Origin: Bacteroidales bacterium
Lineage (GTDB): Bacteria; Bacteroidota; Bacteroidia; Bacteroidales; PUMT01
Assembly: GCA_007134675.1 (NCBI GenBank)
Contig: SLKJ01000197.1
Span: 1 to 37,928, forward strand
Reading direction: 5' to 3'
Length of the DNA: 37,928 nucleotides
In this document: in pieces, positions 9,615 through 18,201 of the stretch
Position numbering within the stretch: position 1 is the first letter of the stretch
How the letters are laid out: each line of letters starts with the position of its first letter
The notes under the pieces: generated by a model
What the model was told of the DNA's origin: nothing
Seen by the model: only the letters and a program-made list of their open reading frames with translations
Databases searched by the model: none
Position numbers and translations under genes: made by a program

Positions 9615-11135
9615 ATGTTCAGGAAAACCGATATACAAACCAGAGTGTCCGATCACTTTTTCAATTCACTTAAATTAGATACCAGGAATATTCTTGAGCT
9701 GATTGAATTCTTAATAATTATTACCTGTATCCCCTTATCATATTCAATATCCAGATATCTAATACTCAACTTCGATATACCATTTTATGGACTGGACTAC
9801 AAATTCGTCCTGCTTAAGTATCTTAACTATTTTAACTATGCGTGGCATTTTGACCTGATCCAGTTTTTACTTTTCAGCATTATGATCCTTATCTCGTGGT
9901 TTGTAATGTCTCATCTGACAGGCATGGCCAAACTGCCGCGTAACCAGAGATACTTCGCGGTAATCTTTTACCATATCAGGACAAATATTCTTATATTATT
10001 TATCCTGCTGGCTTTCAAATTCATATTTTTCCTGACATCTATATCTGTTGTATTTATTTTCACCTACATAACGATTAGTATGATTGTTACTCTGGCAATC
10101 AGGTTATTTTCAATATACAAGTTGAGAATCTACAGGGGAAGGGGATATGATCTGCGCCATATAGTTGTAATAGCTGATAATAATTATGCAGGAATAGTTG
10201 ATAAACTGAACAATCAGAAAGACTGGGGCTTCAGTATTGCTGCCATTGCAACAGATTCAAAGAATATCACTACACGGTACAGCGGAAAGGTCAGTATTCT
10301 GCCTGAAAAGTTTGATGTAAAGAAGACACTTGATAATAATGTCATAGACGAATTAATATACTGCAAGAAAGAAAATGATGAGAAAGAGATCCGAAGATTA
10401 GTTAAAATATGTGATGAAATCGGGGTTATTTTCAGGGTACAGTCAAGTACCTCAAGGGTAGATCCATTGCATATAAGTCTCAAAGCCCTGAACAATTCAG
10501 GTAAGCTGACTCTTGTCGATACGCCCACCCTAAGATTACCCCTTGAGATCAAGACAATGATTGATATCTACCTTTCATCGGTTGCATTGGTCCTTCTTTC
10601 ACCAATAATGCTAATCATATCAGTTCTTGTAAAGCTGGATTCGAAAGGTCCTGTTTATTTTAAGCAGGAAAGGATCGGAATCAGGGGAAGAAAATTCAAG
10701 CTTTACAAATATCGGACAATGGTTGAAAATGCCGAAGAACTACTTGAAAAACTCAGGGAAAAAAATGAAATGGATGGTCCGACATTTAAAATGAAAGACG
10801 ACCCCAGAATTACAAAAATTGGTAAATTCCTCCGTAAAACCGGGCTTGATGAGTTACCTCAATTTATAAATGTTATAAAGGGAGAAATGTCTCTTATCGG
10901 TCCCCGGCCACCCCTTGAATCAGAAGTGAAACAATATGAGCGCTGGCACCTGCGAAGACTGTCCGTAAAACCAGGTATCACTTGTACCTGGCAGATCATG
11001 CCACAACGAAACGATATCAAGTTTGAGAAATGGATGCATATGGACCTTAACTATATTGACAACTGGTCACTTGGACTGGATGCAAAGCTGTTTTTCAAAA
11101 CTATCACCACTTTATTCCTGGCCCAGGGCAGATAA
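9615..11135 (+). CDS. Polyprenyl-phosphate sugar-1-phosphate transferase (initiating transferase 2)
   Basis: A 506-residue paralog of the preceding gene with the same layout: N-terminal membrane segments, a Rossmann-like middle region containing DLRHIVVIAD, and a PF02397 catalytic domain over roughly the last 195 residues. Motifs are KYRTMVENAEELLEKL, DPRITKIGKFLRKTGLDE, SLIGPRPPLESEV and KPGITCTWQIMPQRN. The catalytic parts are nearly superposable (both have NEMDGPTFKMKDDPRIT), while the N-termini diverge; this copy has an extra hydrophobic N-terminal stretch. It may be a redundant initiator or may use another sugar. A strong hairpin terminator follows the stop. Confidence 0.93.
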   Translation: MFRKTDIQTRVSDHFFNSLKLDTRNILELIEFLIIITCIPLSYSISRYLILNFDIPFYGLDYKFVLLKYLNYFNYAWHFDLIQFLLFSIMILISWFVMSHLTGMAKLPRNQRYFAVIFYHIRTNILILFILLAFKFIFFLTSISVVFIFTYITISMIVTLAIRLFSIYKLRIYRGRGYDLRHIVVIADNNYAGIVDKLNNQKDWGFSIAAIATDSKNITTRYSGKVSILPEKFDVKKTLDNNVIDELIYCKKENDEKEIRRLVKICDEIGVIFRVQSSTSRVDPLHISLKALNNSGKLTLVDTPTLRLPLEIKTMIDIYLSSVALVLLSPIMLIISVLVKLDSKGPVYFKQERIGIRGRKFKLYKYRTMVENAEELLEKLREKNEMDGPTFKMKDDPRITKIGKFLRKTGLDELPQFINVIKGEMSLIGPRPPLESEVKQYERWHLRRLSVKPGITCTWQIMPQRNDIKFEKWMHMDLNYIDNWSLGLDAKLFFKTITTLFLAQGR

Positions 11136-11160
11136 TAATTAAAATTAAAATATAAGGAGC

Positions 11161-11201
11161 TACCAAAAATATTCCAGAGGTAAATATCTTTGGTATTTTT
11201 T
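11161..11201 (+). terminator. Rho-independent terminator after sugar transferase 2
   Basis: TACCAAA pairs with TTTGGTA (7 bp). After one mismatch ATATT pairs with AATAT (5 bp), with a 9-nt loop, and TTTTTT follows directly. It begins 25 nt after the stop of the second sugar transferase, so it probably separates that transcript from the wza-wzc genes. Confidence 0.72.
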
Positions 11202-11296
11202 GAACATTTAGCGGCATAAATTATTTTATACTAAAGAGCAAACATTTTTGCCAGAATTAAGTATAATAAATATGCATCGCTTGGAGGTATTTTTAC

Positions 11297-11304
11297 TAAT
11301 TTTG
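11297..11304 (+). promoter_or_regulatory. Bacteroidota -7 promoter box upstream of the wza-like gene
   Basis: TAATTTTG matches the TAnnTTTG consensus of Bacteroidota primary-sigma promoters and lies 24 nt before the wza-like ATG, just after a terminator. No good -33 TTTG is present at the expected spacing, so support is partial. Confidence 0.42.
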
Positions 11305-11328
11305 TCTTAAAATAACATCTCAAACCTG

Positions 11329-12093
11329 ATGAAATATTTTTCCAGCCGTTTTCTTCTGTATTTTGCGATGATTTCAACACTGATACTTTCTTCCTGCCTG
11401 CCTTTAAACAGATTAGCTTATGTTCAATCAGACAGGGATACAGATCCTGCCCATATGCAATATATCGGTCCCCAGATTGACAACATAATTACACCGGGAG
11501 ATGAGCTATACATTCGGATCAACAGCGCCGATGAAGAAAGGACCATTATTGCCCAGGATCAAGGTTACAGGATTGACCCTACCCTTTTAAGTTACACTGT
11601 AAGTGATGACGGAACAATCAAATTACCATACATTGGAAGGATTCTACTGGCTGACCATACACTGGAGGAAGCATCTGATATAATTGAGGAGGCATTAAAG
11701 GAGTACCTCTTTATACCGTCGGTCTATATAAGGTTTGTAAATACCAAAGTCACGGTTCTGGGCGAAGTCGGTAATCCCGGAGTATATATGTTTAATTATA
11801 AAAATATTAATATCCTGCAGGCAATTGCTTATGCAAATGATATCACTAATTTTGGCAACCGGAGAAATGTTTTAATAATCAGGGAGGAAGGAGTGAGGAG
11901 ATACAAACACTATATAGATCTTACCTCAGATGACCTGCTCGAATCTGAATGGTACCTTATTAAATCAGATGATATAATCTATGTTGAACCACTCAGAAGG
12001 AAAAAATTCGATCTTGCCACGGTCCCTTATAACCTGATTCTATCAGTAATTTCAACCGGCATTGTTTTACTTACCTTTATCCAGACAAACTAA
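11329..12093 (+). CDS. wza: Wza-like polysaccharide export outer-membrane lipoprotein
   Basis: An outer-membrane polysaccharide export protein (Poly_export, PF02563, plus SLBB) expected to form the channel that releases the polymer. The N-terminus is a lipoprotein signal with the lipobox LSSC, so the mature protein starts at a lipidated Cys near residue 23. The export domain covers about 45-130 (ITPGDELYIRIN) and an SLBB-like domain about 135-215 (VTVLGEVGNPGVYMF). A hydrophobic helix near the C-terminus (LILSVISTGIVLLTFIQ) would be the membrane segment. At 254 residues it is shorter than E. coli Wza (about 380) but normal for the compact Bacteroidota type. The wzc-like partner follows 93 nt downstream. 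Confidence 0.93.
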   Translation: MKYFSSRFLLYFAMISTLILSSCLPLNRLAYVQSDRDTDPAHMQYIGPQIDNIITPGDELYIRINSADEERTIIAQDQGYRIDPTLLSYTVSDDGTIKLPYIGRILLADHTLEEASDIIEEALKEYLFIPSVYIRFVNTKVTVLGEVGNPGVYMFNYKNINILQAIAYANDITNFGNRRNVLIIREEGVRRYKHYIDLTSDDLLESEWYLIKSDDIIYVEPLRRKKFDLATVPYNLILSVISTGIVLLTFIQTN

Positions 12094-12186
12094 ATATACT
12101 AAATGATAAGATATTACCGGTAATTAAACCATAAAAAGTTCCACATGACCCTGGTCGGTATTATTTTATAAATCATATTAGAAGCC

Positions 12187-14628
12187 ATGAAAAATTCAGA
12201 CGATATACTTCAAAATAATCTCATGAAACTGTTCAGGGATTTAACGAAATACTGGTATTTAATTGCGATATCACTGGCAATCGCTATACCACTTTCAATT
12301 CTTTATCTTCAATACGCGGCAAAATCCTACAATGTAAGCAGCTCGGTTTTGTTACAGCTTGAAGAGGGAAACAGGTATGTAGGCCGGGGGGGGGTTAATG
12401 ATGTTTTACCAGCTTTCCAGATGTTCATGCAGGATAAGAATATGCAGAACGAGGTATATTTCATGCAATCATTGCCACTGGTCCAGGAAGTCATCAATGA
12501 AATGGACCTGCGGACATCCTACTATATTAAAGACAACAACCTTCCAGCCAGATTCACCTTTTCATACCAGAATATATACAAGAACACCCCATTTTTTGTT
12601 ATATCCACTGAAAATCATTTGCAGCCAATCAATATTTATTTCCATATCAGCATTATAGATGAAGAGCAATTTACTATTTCTGCATCAAGCGATGACGCTA
12701 CAATAATGAATTTTCAAAATGAAAGGATTGTAAGCAGAAACAGAAACTTTGATCTAAATGGCACCTACAAATTCGGATCGCTTATTGAAAACGATCTTGC
12801 ATCATTTACCATACTCCTTAATTCAAATTTTGATCCGGAGAGGTATATCGGCAAAGATCTGTTCTTTAAGTTCAACAATCTTAACTCTCTTGCCTCTTCA
12901 TTCAAGAATTCATTAAAAATTGATTCTGATGCCCTAGGTTCCTCACTGGCAGTACTTACCATTAATGCTGAGAATCCAGATCTCGGACTTGATTTTTTGA
13001 ATGCCCTGATTGACAAATACATTGAATCAAAGATCGAGGAGGCCAACACACTTGCAAACAAAACCATTGAACACATAGAACATCAGCTGGTCGATGTTAC
13101 TGATGAGCTTACCCAGTCAGAACAACAACTTCAGACTTTACGCAGCGACCACAGTGTAATGAATATTCAGGAAAAGGCTCAGAATGTCTATCTCCAGCTG
13201 GAAAATTCCAGGGCCCAGAGAGATGAAACCCGGAGAAGGCTGAACCATCTTCAACAGCTTGATGAATACTTTGCTGAATATAAGGATTCCTCGAATATCC
13301 TGGCACCTTCTGCTCTTGGTCTCACTGACCCGCTTCTTAATAATATGATGCAGGAATTAACCGCTTTAAATGCAGAAAAACAGAGGATCATCAGTCAGGA
13401 TCAAATCAGAAACCCACGACTACAGACAATTGATATAACAATTGATAACCTGAAAAATGCCATTTCCAGCAACATAAGCTTCACAAAAAATACAACTAAC
13501 CGTGAATTGGATGATCTGGAAACCAAGATAGCTGCTCTCAACGAGGAATTTGCACGACTTCCCAGTACCCAGAGAGAACTACTTGGCATCGAAAGAAGAT
13601 TTAATCTAAACGATGCTGTTTATACATCACTTCTTGAAAGAAGAATCCAGGCACAGATTATTAAGGCATCCAAACTGCCGGATGCAAAAATCATTGAACC
13701 TCCCAGAGTGATGGGTGTTGCAAGCCCCAAAAGGATGCTTGTGTTCTTTTTTGCCATTTTCATTGGTTTACTGGCTCCTTCAGTGATAATCCTCGGAATC
13801 AGAATTATTTCCAACACCATATCCAGCAAAGAAGACATAAAACTTATAACCAGAACACCTGTTATTGGAACTATCCCTGTGAATTTCAGCAAACATCAGA
13901 ATGTTGTCAAGGAATTGCAAAGATCGCCAATAGCAGAATCGTTCCATATTTTAAGGTCCAATCTTGTCTATTATTTGCGAGGCGAAACCAATAAAGCCAT
14001 ATTGGTTACATCAACAATGCCTTCTGAAGGGAAATCTTTCACATCAATAAACGTTGCAACAAGTTTTGCCCTTGCCAACAGCAAAACCATACTTGTAGAA
14101 TTCGACCTTCGCAATCCCAACAGGTTTATCAATGAAGTCTTTAATGCCAAGGAACTGGTTGGTATCAGCTCCTACCTTATAAATAAGGCATCATTGGATG
14201 AAATTATAGTACCAACCGATATACCCAACCTGGATATTATGCCGGCAGGACAAATTCCACCAAATCCAATAGAACTGATATCAACTACAAAAACTCATAA
14301 TCTCTTCAATGAACTTAAACAGCGGTATGATTTCATCATCATCGACACACCGCCCTATGGTCTCGTAACCGATGCCTTCCTGCTAATGAACATTGCTGAT
14401 ATCAAACTATATGTTGCCAGGATTGGTACCACAAATAAAAAGGCACTTGAAACCAATATGGAAGATCTTGAAGAGAAAAATATAAAAGACCTTCACCTTG
14501 TAGTTAATGAAAGCCGGGAAGGTAAAATGAAATACGGACATTATGCCTACGCTGAGAAGGATTCTACCACAAGGAATCTGCTGAGGAAAAAAATCAAAAG
14601 CACAAAGAAAAAAATTGCACTCTATTAA
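12187..14628 (+). CDS. wzc: Wzc-like polysaccharide co-polymerase with BY-kinase domain
   Basis: An inner-membrane protein controlling chain length and export, with a cytoplasmic tyrosine autokinase domain. TM1 lies at about residues 20-43 and starts the Wzz-like region. The periplasmic part has a long Gln/Glu/Leu-rich coiled coil (about 285-460) and a GNVR-like segment (STQRELLGIERRF). TM2 is at about 516-540. The kinase domain runs from about 575: Walker A TMPSEGKSFTS (around 610-620), Walker A' VEFDLRNP with Glu where proteobacterial enzymes have the first Asp, and Walker B FIIIDTPP (about 716-724). The C-terminal Tyr cluster is sparse (YGHYAY plus a final Y). A run of nine G lies near the 5' end of the gene. 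It probably works with the wza-like gene just upstream. Confidence 0.94.
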   Translation: MKNSDDILQNNLMKLFRDLTKYWYLIAISLAIAIPLSILYLQYAAKSYNVSSSVLLQLEEGNRYVGRGGVNDVLPAFQMFMQDKNMQNEVYFMQSLPLVQEVINEMDLRTSYYIKDNNLPARFTFSYQNIYKNTPFFVISTENHLQPINIYFHISIIDEEQFTISASSDDATIMNFQNERIVSRNRNFDLNGTYKFGSLIENDLASFTILLNSNFDPERYIGKDLFFKFNNLNSLASSFKNSLKIDSDALGSSLAVLTINAENPDLGLDFLNALIDKYIESKIEEANTLANKTIEHIEHQLVDVTDELTQSEQQLQTLRSDHSVMNIQEKAQNVYLQLENSRAQRDETRRRLNHLQQLDEYFAEYKDSSNILAPSALGLTDPLLNNMMQELTALNAEKQRIISQDQIRNPRLQTIDITIDNLKNAISSNISFTKNTTNRELDDLETKIAALNEEFARLPSTQRELLGIERRFNLNDAVYTSLLERRIQAQIIKASKLPDAKIIEPPRVMGVASPKRMLVFFFAIFIGLLAPSVIILGIRIISNTISSKEDIKLITRTPVIGTIPVNFSKHQNVVKELQRSPIAESFHILRSNLVYYLRGETNKAILVTSTMPSEGKSFTSINVATSFALANSKTILVEFDLRNPNRFINEVFNAKELVGISSYLINKASLDEIIVPTDIPNLDIMPAGQIPPNPIELISTTKTHNLFNELKQRYDFIIIDTPPYGLVTDAFLLMNIADIKLYVARIGTTNKKALETNMEDLEEKNIKDLHLVVNESREGKMKYGHYAYAEKDSTTRNLLRKKIKSTKKKIALY
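12386..12394 (+). repeat. Homopolymeric G9 tract inside the wzc coding sequence
   Basis: Nine consecutive G residues encode part of VGRGGV near residue 68-70 of the Wzc-like protein. In the frame shown the gene is intact. A one-base slip would truncate it before TM2 and the kinase. Tracts of this length are known slippage sites in other bacteria; phase variation here is an inference. Confidence 0.75.
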
Positions 14629-14637
14629 TTGCAACCT

Positions 14638-14669
14638 GTTAAATTTAAAACAAGTTAAATTTAGAACAA
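14638..14669 (+). repeat. Tandem 16-bp direct repeat downstream of wzc
   Basis: GTTAAATTTAAAACAA is followed immediately by GTTAAATTTAGAACAA, with one mismatch. It lies in the 91-nt gap between wzc and the next glycosyltransferase, just before a hairpin. It could be a protein binding site or a small duplication. Confidence 0.55.
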
Positions 14670-14678
14670 GATTGACTT

Positions 14679-14710
14679 AAACCCGGATAATTCTTTTTTA
14701 CCGGGTTTTA
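14679..14710 (+). terminator. Hairpin terminator or attenuator between wzc and the WecG/TagA-like gene
   Basis: AAACCCGG and CCGGGTTT form an 8-bp stem with a 14-nt loop, followed only by TTA, so the T-tail is short. It ends 9 nt before the next start codon, which suggests partial termination or control of the downstream glycosyltransferases rather than a full stop. Confidence 0.5.
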
Positions 14711-14719
14711 TCATTAGAT

Positions 14720-15457
14720 ATGAATATAAAAACTGATTTTTACAACCTAAAGCTGAATTTAACGGATCGGGAAGATGTTCTCAGAATGTGTCTGGGATTT
14801 TTTAATTCAGACAAACCTCATACAATTTTTTTTCTGAATACACATTGTTTTAATATTGCTCAAAAAAACGAATCATATAAACTTGTAATCAACCAGGCGG
14901 ATTTATTGCTTAATGACGGGATAGGAATTAAACTTGCCTCATATCTGGCGGGTATAAAAATCAAAGAAAACCTTAACGGCACAGATCTGATCCCGGAAAT
15001 ATTATCACTTGCGGCAAATAACGGAAAGAAGGTCTTTTTCCTGGGTGGAATGGATGGAGTAGCCGAAAAAGCAGCTCAAATGATCAAAAGTCGCATACCT
15101 GAAATAGATATAGCCGGCTGTAATTCCGGTTTTTTCAGCAGCAAAGAGGAAAATGAAGTGCTTGAAAAGGTTAACGATTCGGAGGCAGAACTGCTTGTGT
15201 TGGGCCTGGGGGTGCCCAAACAGGAACTTTGGGCGTCGGTGCAAAAGGATAAACTCAAGAAGATAAAAATAATAGTTGCCGGCGGGGCAATACTTGATTT
15301 CATATCCGGGAGGGTTAAGCGTGCCCCATTATGGATGAGAAAAATGAATATGGAGTGGATATTCCGTCTGATTAATGAGCCGGGCAGGCTCTGGAAAAGG
15401 TATATCATTGGTAACGTATTATTCTTTTTTTACATTATCCGTTTAAAATTAAAATAA
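14720..15457 (+). CDS. WecG/TagA/CpsF family glycosyltransferase (GT26)
   Basis: A 245-residue enzyme of PF03808, whose members add the second sugar (often ManNAc or ManNAcA) to a lipid-linked first sugar at the inner face of the membrane. Visible signatures are LNTHCFN, LLNDGIGI, GTDLIPEIL, FLGGMDGVAEKA, LGLGVPKQELW and the C-terminal RAPLWMRKMNMEWIFRL followed by EPGRLWKRY. The length matches the family. It acts naturally after the sugar transferases encoded upstream. The acceptor and donor are not determined by sequence alone. Confidence 0.93.
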   Translation: MNIKTDFYNLKLNLTDREDVLRMCLGFFNSDKPHTIFFLNTHCFNIAQKNESYKLVINQADLLLNDGIGIKLASYLAGIKIKENLNGTDLIPEILSLAANNGKKVFFLGGMDGVAEKAAQMIKSRIPEIDIAGCNSGFFSSKEENEVLEKVNDSEAELLVLGLGVPKQELWASVQKDKLKKIKIIVAGGAILDFISGRVKRAPLWMRKMNMEWIFRLINEPGRLWKRYIIGNVLFFFYIIRLKLK

Positions 15458-15517
15458 CTGATTATCTGAGTTTTATATCTATTAGTTTGAATTTAAGGTC
15501 TCAAGCCAAACCTGGAA

Positions 15518-16561
15518 ATGGTCCGATCTAAAATATTTATTTTGAAAAACGCATATTTATATCCGGTTTCAGCAAGATTTAAGAAAGAGCATCATAACCC
15601 TTATTTAGAAAGTTTCATGAATTCAGTTGAGGAAGATTTTGTTTTTTTGAACCGTAACAGCCCTTCCAATAAAGGTCTTTTTGATATATTTAAATATCTC
15701 AGAAAAATTGACTATGTTTTTTTTCATTGGGCAGAAAATATATGTGAGAGAAAATTCGGCCTGATGCAAACTTTTTTATTGTTTATATTATTGCCTGTGT
15801 TAAAACTCAAAAGAGTTAATATCATTTACACAGTACATAACAAAGTCTCACATACAAATAATCATTATAAGCTGAAAAAGCTCATTTCAAAAACACTTAT
15901 TAAATACAGCACCTGTATTATTACTCATGCTAAAGATGGAATACCTTTTATAAACTCACTTGTGAAAAAGAAAAATAACATCGTTTTCTTCCCCCACCCG
16001 GTGATGGACGAAAGGCCGTTTCCTGATGTCAAAAAAGATATTGATGTTTTAATTTGGGGCAGTATTGCTCCATACAAAGGGATACATAATTTTCTAGAAC
16101 AAATTGCCAAAAAGGATTTCAGTGAAAAATGGAAAATAGTAATTGCAGGCAAGATCTCTTCAAAAGCATATTCTCAAAAAATTCTCAGTATCATTAACCC
16201 GAATGTAAAGATTATAGATGAATATATAGAAGAGGATCAACTAAAAGAATTAATTGCACGAAGTAAAATTGTATTGTTTCCCTATCATGCAGACACAATA
16301 CTAAGTTCCGGAGCTTTTGCAAAAACCATAATATTTCCGGCACATATTATAGGTCCGAGATGTGGCTCTTTCAGTGATTTTGATGATTTTGAACACGTTG
16401 ACACATTTAGTGATGAGAAAGAAATGATTAACCTAATAGAGTCAAGGTTATCAGAAACAAACTATTTAAACAAAGATTTTTCATCTAAATTGCTGAACTT
16501 GTATTCATGGGAAAAATTTGGTTTTACTTTATCCAGCAATCTTTTAGAAAATAATAATTAG
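15518..16561 (+). CDS. GT-B fold glycosyltransferase (GT4-like)
   Basis: A 347-residue protein with a two-lobed GT-B pattern. The N-terminal lobe has FFHWAEN and IIYTVHNKVSHT. The C-terminal lobe starts VLIWGSIAPYKGIHNFLE and continues with WKIVIAGKISS and LSSGAFAKTI where the donor-binding motif is expected. The classical GT4 EX7E motif is not obvious. It resembles the gene at 29461-30513 in layout and motifs (WTIHN-type loop, NSGNLFLG). It probably adds one sugar of the repeat unit in the cytoplasm. The coding sequence is notably AT-rich. Donor and linkage are unknown. Confidence 0.78.
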   Translation: MVRSKIFILKNAYLYPVSARFKKEHHNPYLESFMNSVEEDFVFLNRNSPSNKGLFDIFKYLRKIDYVFFHWAENICERKFGLMQTFLLFILLPVLKLKRVNIIYTVHNKVSHTNNHYKLKKLISKTLIKYSTCIITHAKDGIPFINSLVKKKNNIVFFPHPVMDERPFPDVKKDIDVLIWGSIAPYKGIHNFLEQIAKKDFSEKWKIVIAGKISSKAYSQKILSIINPNVKIIDEYIEEDQLKELIARSKIVLFPYHADTILSSGAFAKTIIFPAHIIGPRCGSFSDFDDFEHVDTFSDEKEMINLIESRLSETNYLNKDFSSKLLNLYSWEKFGFTLSSNLLENNN

Positions 16562-16615
16562 TTGTAAATTTTTACACGCCTGTATATATGTGTATAAATT
16601 TATGTAGAAAAAAAT

Positions 16616-16623
16616 TATATTTG
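16616..16623 (+). promoter_or_regulatory. Bacteroidota -7 promoter box upstream of the beta-helix gene
   Basis: TATATTTG fits the TAnnTTTG consensus and is followed by C, as often seen. It lies in the 138-nt gap upstream of the beta-helix gene, with a leader of about 70 nt. The expected upstream TTTG is not well matched. Confidence 0.42.
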
Positions 16624-16699
16624 CGACTGAAATTTATTGCATTATTTAACACAACATTTTTAATTATAACCATTGTTCCTTACCTAATAAAAACGCATT

Positions 16700-18187
16700 A
16701 TGATTTTCAGCAGACGCTCTTTTTTTAAAATGGCCAGCCTTGGAAGTATTGCCCTGATTAAAGGATGCAGAAAAACTGAAGTATTATTCCCGGAAAGCAG
16801 TCCAGAGCCAAAGCCAGTTATAGCTTTTCGTAATATTTCCTGGAAAGATATTTATACCAAGGAGGTCCATGATTATTACGATAGAATAATCCCCAACGAA
16901 AATTCCTTTGACAAAAAAGTATATATTGACCCCGAATATAATGGCAGAGATTCTGACGGGTCCATAGAAAAACCGTTTTTATCCTTACTGGATATAACAG
17001 GCGCGGAAGACACGGCATTTTTGATAAAACGTGGGACAACCCATTCTATTGACACAGGAGTGGGCAACAAAAGAGTACAGCGTAATTCCAATATGATGTT
17101 TGGCGCATACGGTGAAGGGGGCAGGCCCAATATAACTGGTGTACCATTGGAACTGCGGGGAGAAAATAATGTAGTCAGAGATATTAGCTGGACTGATGGA
17201 TCATCTGTTTTCTTTGGGACATGGGGGTCAGGGGGAGGAGACGGAGGCATTATGTTTAATTGTGTAGTCGAAAGCCGAAATGGTTTAGCCATTTGGGGCA
17301 GAAACAATAAGGTCATAGGATGCTCAATTTCAGGAAGTAACAGCAATGGAATTTGGCTTCAGCAGAGAGACCCCTCTCAAGATAGTGAAGTGGAATTTGC
17401 TTATAATCACATATTTGAAGTTAACAAAGGATGGTTTGATCCAACAAGAAACCCAAACAGCTGGGGAGACGGAATACAAATTTGCACTTTCCGGGGGCAT
17501 TTCCACGTCCACCACAACTTAATTAACCGTTCTGATACAGGTAACAAGTTCTGCTTTATCTGCAATGTCCTTAATGATTTTGATCTTGATGTTACTGGTA
17601 CTTTAGAAAACAATGTTTTTATCGGGCCAAAAAATCACCCTTCAGGAGGGAACATAATATATCTTGAAGGGAATCAGCGACCCTTTAGGCTCATAACAAT
17701 TAGAAACAATGTCCTTATAGGTACATATGATGACTATTCTGACTCGTGGACAGGAGGAGCTATTGTTGTCAGAGAGGCAAGGGTTGAAGTATATGGGAAT
17801 ATAATCAAAGATGTACGTATTGCATTGGACAGGTCTTCAGATGTAGGCGGAGACAGTTATTTTTATAATAATACGGTTTTGGATATTAAGAGCAATAATA
17901 TAATACTTGCACCTTTAGCCGGGGTTCACAACAACATATTTCCATGGTCTTACAGCGGCGGAGATTCCAATGCCAATAATATTTCGCTTATAAATAAAGG
18001 AAATGAACCAGAAGACATTTTTAAAGATGAAAAAATGGAAGACTATAGACTAAAAAAAGAAAGTCCTGCAATATCTGGTGGCATGTGGCAAAATTATATG
18101 AATAAAAAATGGACAAAAGATTTATTGGGTAACAATGTCCCGCAAAACAACAATATTAACATTGGAGCAATTATGAATTCCTCGTAA
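16700..18187 (+). CDS. Tat-signal right-handed beta-helix protein (candidate polysaccharide lyase or epimerase)
   Basis: A 495-residue exported protein. The N-terminus SRRSFFKMASLGS is a twin-arginine signal, followed by a possible but atypical lipobox (LIKGC). From about residue 70 it shows the repeat pattern of a parallel beta-helix (PF13229-like): NNVVRDISW, NGLAIWGRNNKVIGCSIS, NGIWLQQ, GDGIQI, FHVHHNLINR and LENNVFIG. This fold is common in pectate and alginate lyases, mannuronan epimerases and other polysaccharide-active proteins. It sits among the glycosyltransferase genes, so a role in modifying or cutting the polymer made here is likely but inferred. I cannot assign catalytic residues. 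A -7 promoter box lies upstream. Confidence 0.8.
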   Translation: MIFSRRSFFKMASLGSIALIKGCRKTEVLFPESSPEPKPVIAFRNISWKDIYTKEVHDYYDRIIPNENSFDKKVYIDPEYNGRDSDGSIEKPFLSLLDITGAEDTAFLIKRGTTHSIDTGVGNKRVQRNSNMMFGAYGEGGRPNITGVPLELRGENNVVRDISWTDGSSVFFGTWGSGGGDGGIMFNCVVESRNGLAIWGRNNKVIGCSISGSNSNGIWLQQRDPSQDSEVEFAYNHIFEVNKGWFDPTRNPNSWGDGIQICTFRGHFHVHHNLINRSDTGNKFCFICNVLNDFDLDVTGTLENNVFIGPKNHPSGGNIIYLEGNQRPFRLITIRNNVLIGTYDDYSDSWTGGAIVVREARVEVYGNIIKDVRIALDRSSDVGGDSYFYNNTVLDIKSNNIILAPLAGVHNNIFPWSYSGGDSNANNISLINKGNEPEDIFKDEKMEDYRLKKESPAISGGMWQNYMNKKWTKDLLGNNVPQNNNINIGAIMNSS

Positions 18188-18201
18188 AATATTTTTTGCT
18201 T

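Noticed and set aside
12113-12124. Perfect palindrome ATTACCGGTAAT between wza and wzc
   Set aside because: Only 12 nt, no second copy seen near other genes and no clear promoter context, so not called an operator.
12398-12658. 86-residue + strand ORF beginning just after the G9 tract
   Set aside because: It is a shifted frame of wzc with Cys/His-rich, non-protein-like composition; it would only appear after slippage.
16876-17346. 156-residue - strand ORF
   Set aside because: Antisense shadow of the beta-helix gene, with Pro/Leu-rich composition and no motif.
18196-18201. TTG start of the GT2 ORF in the track
   Set aside because: The ATG two codons later gives the standard GT2 N-terminus and is the more likely start.
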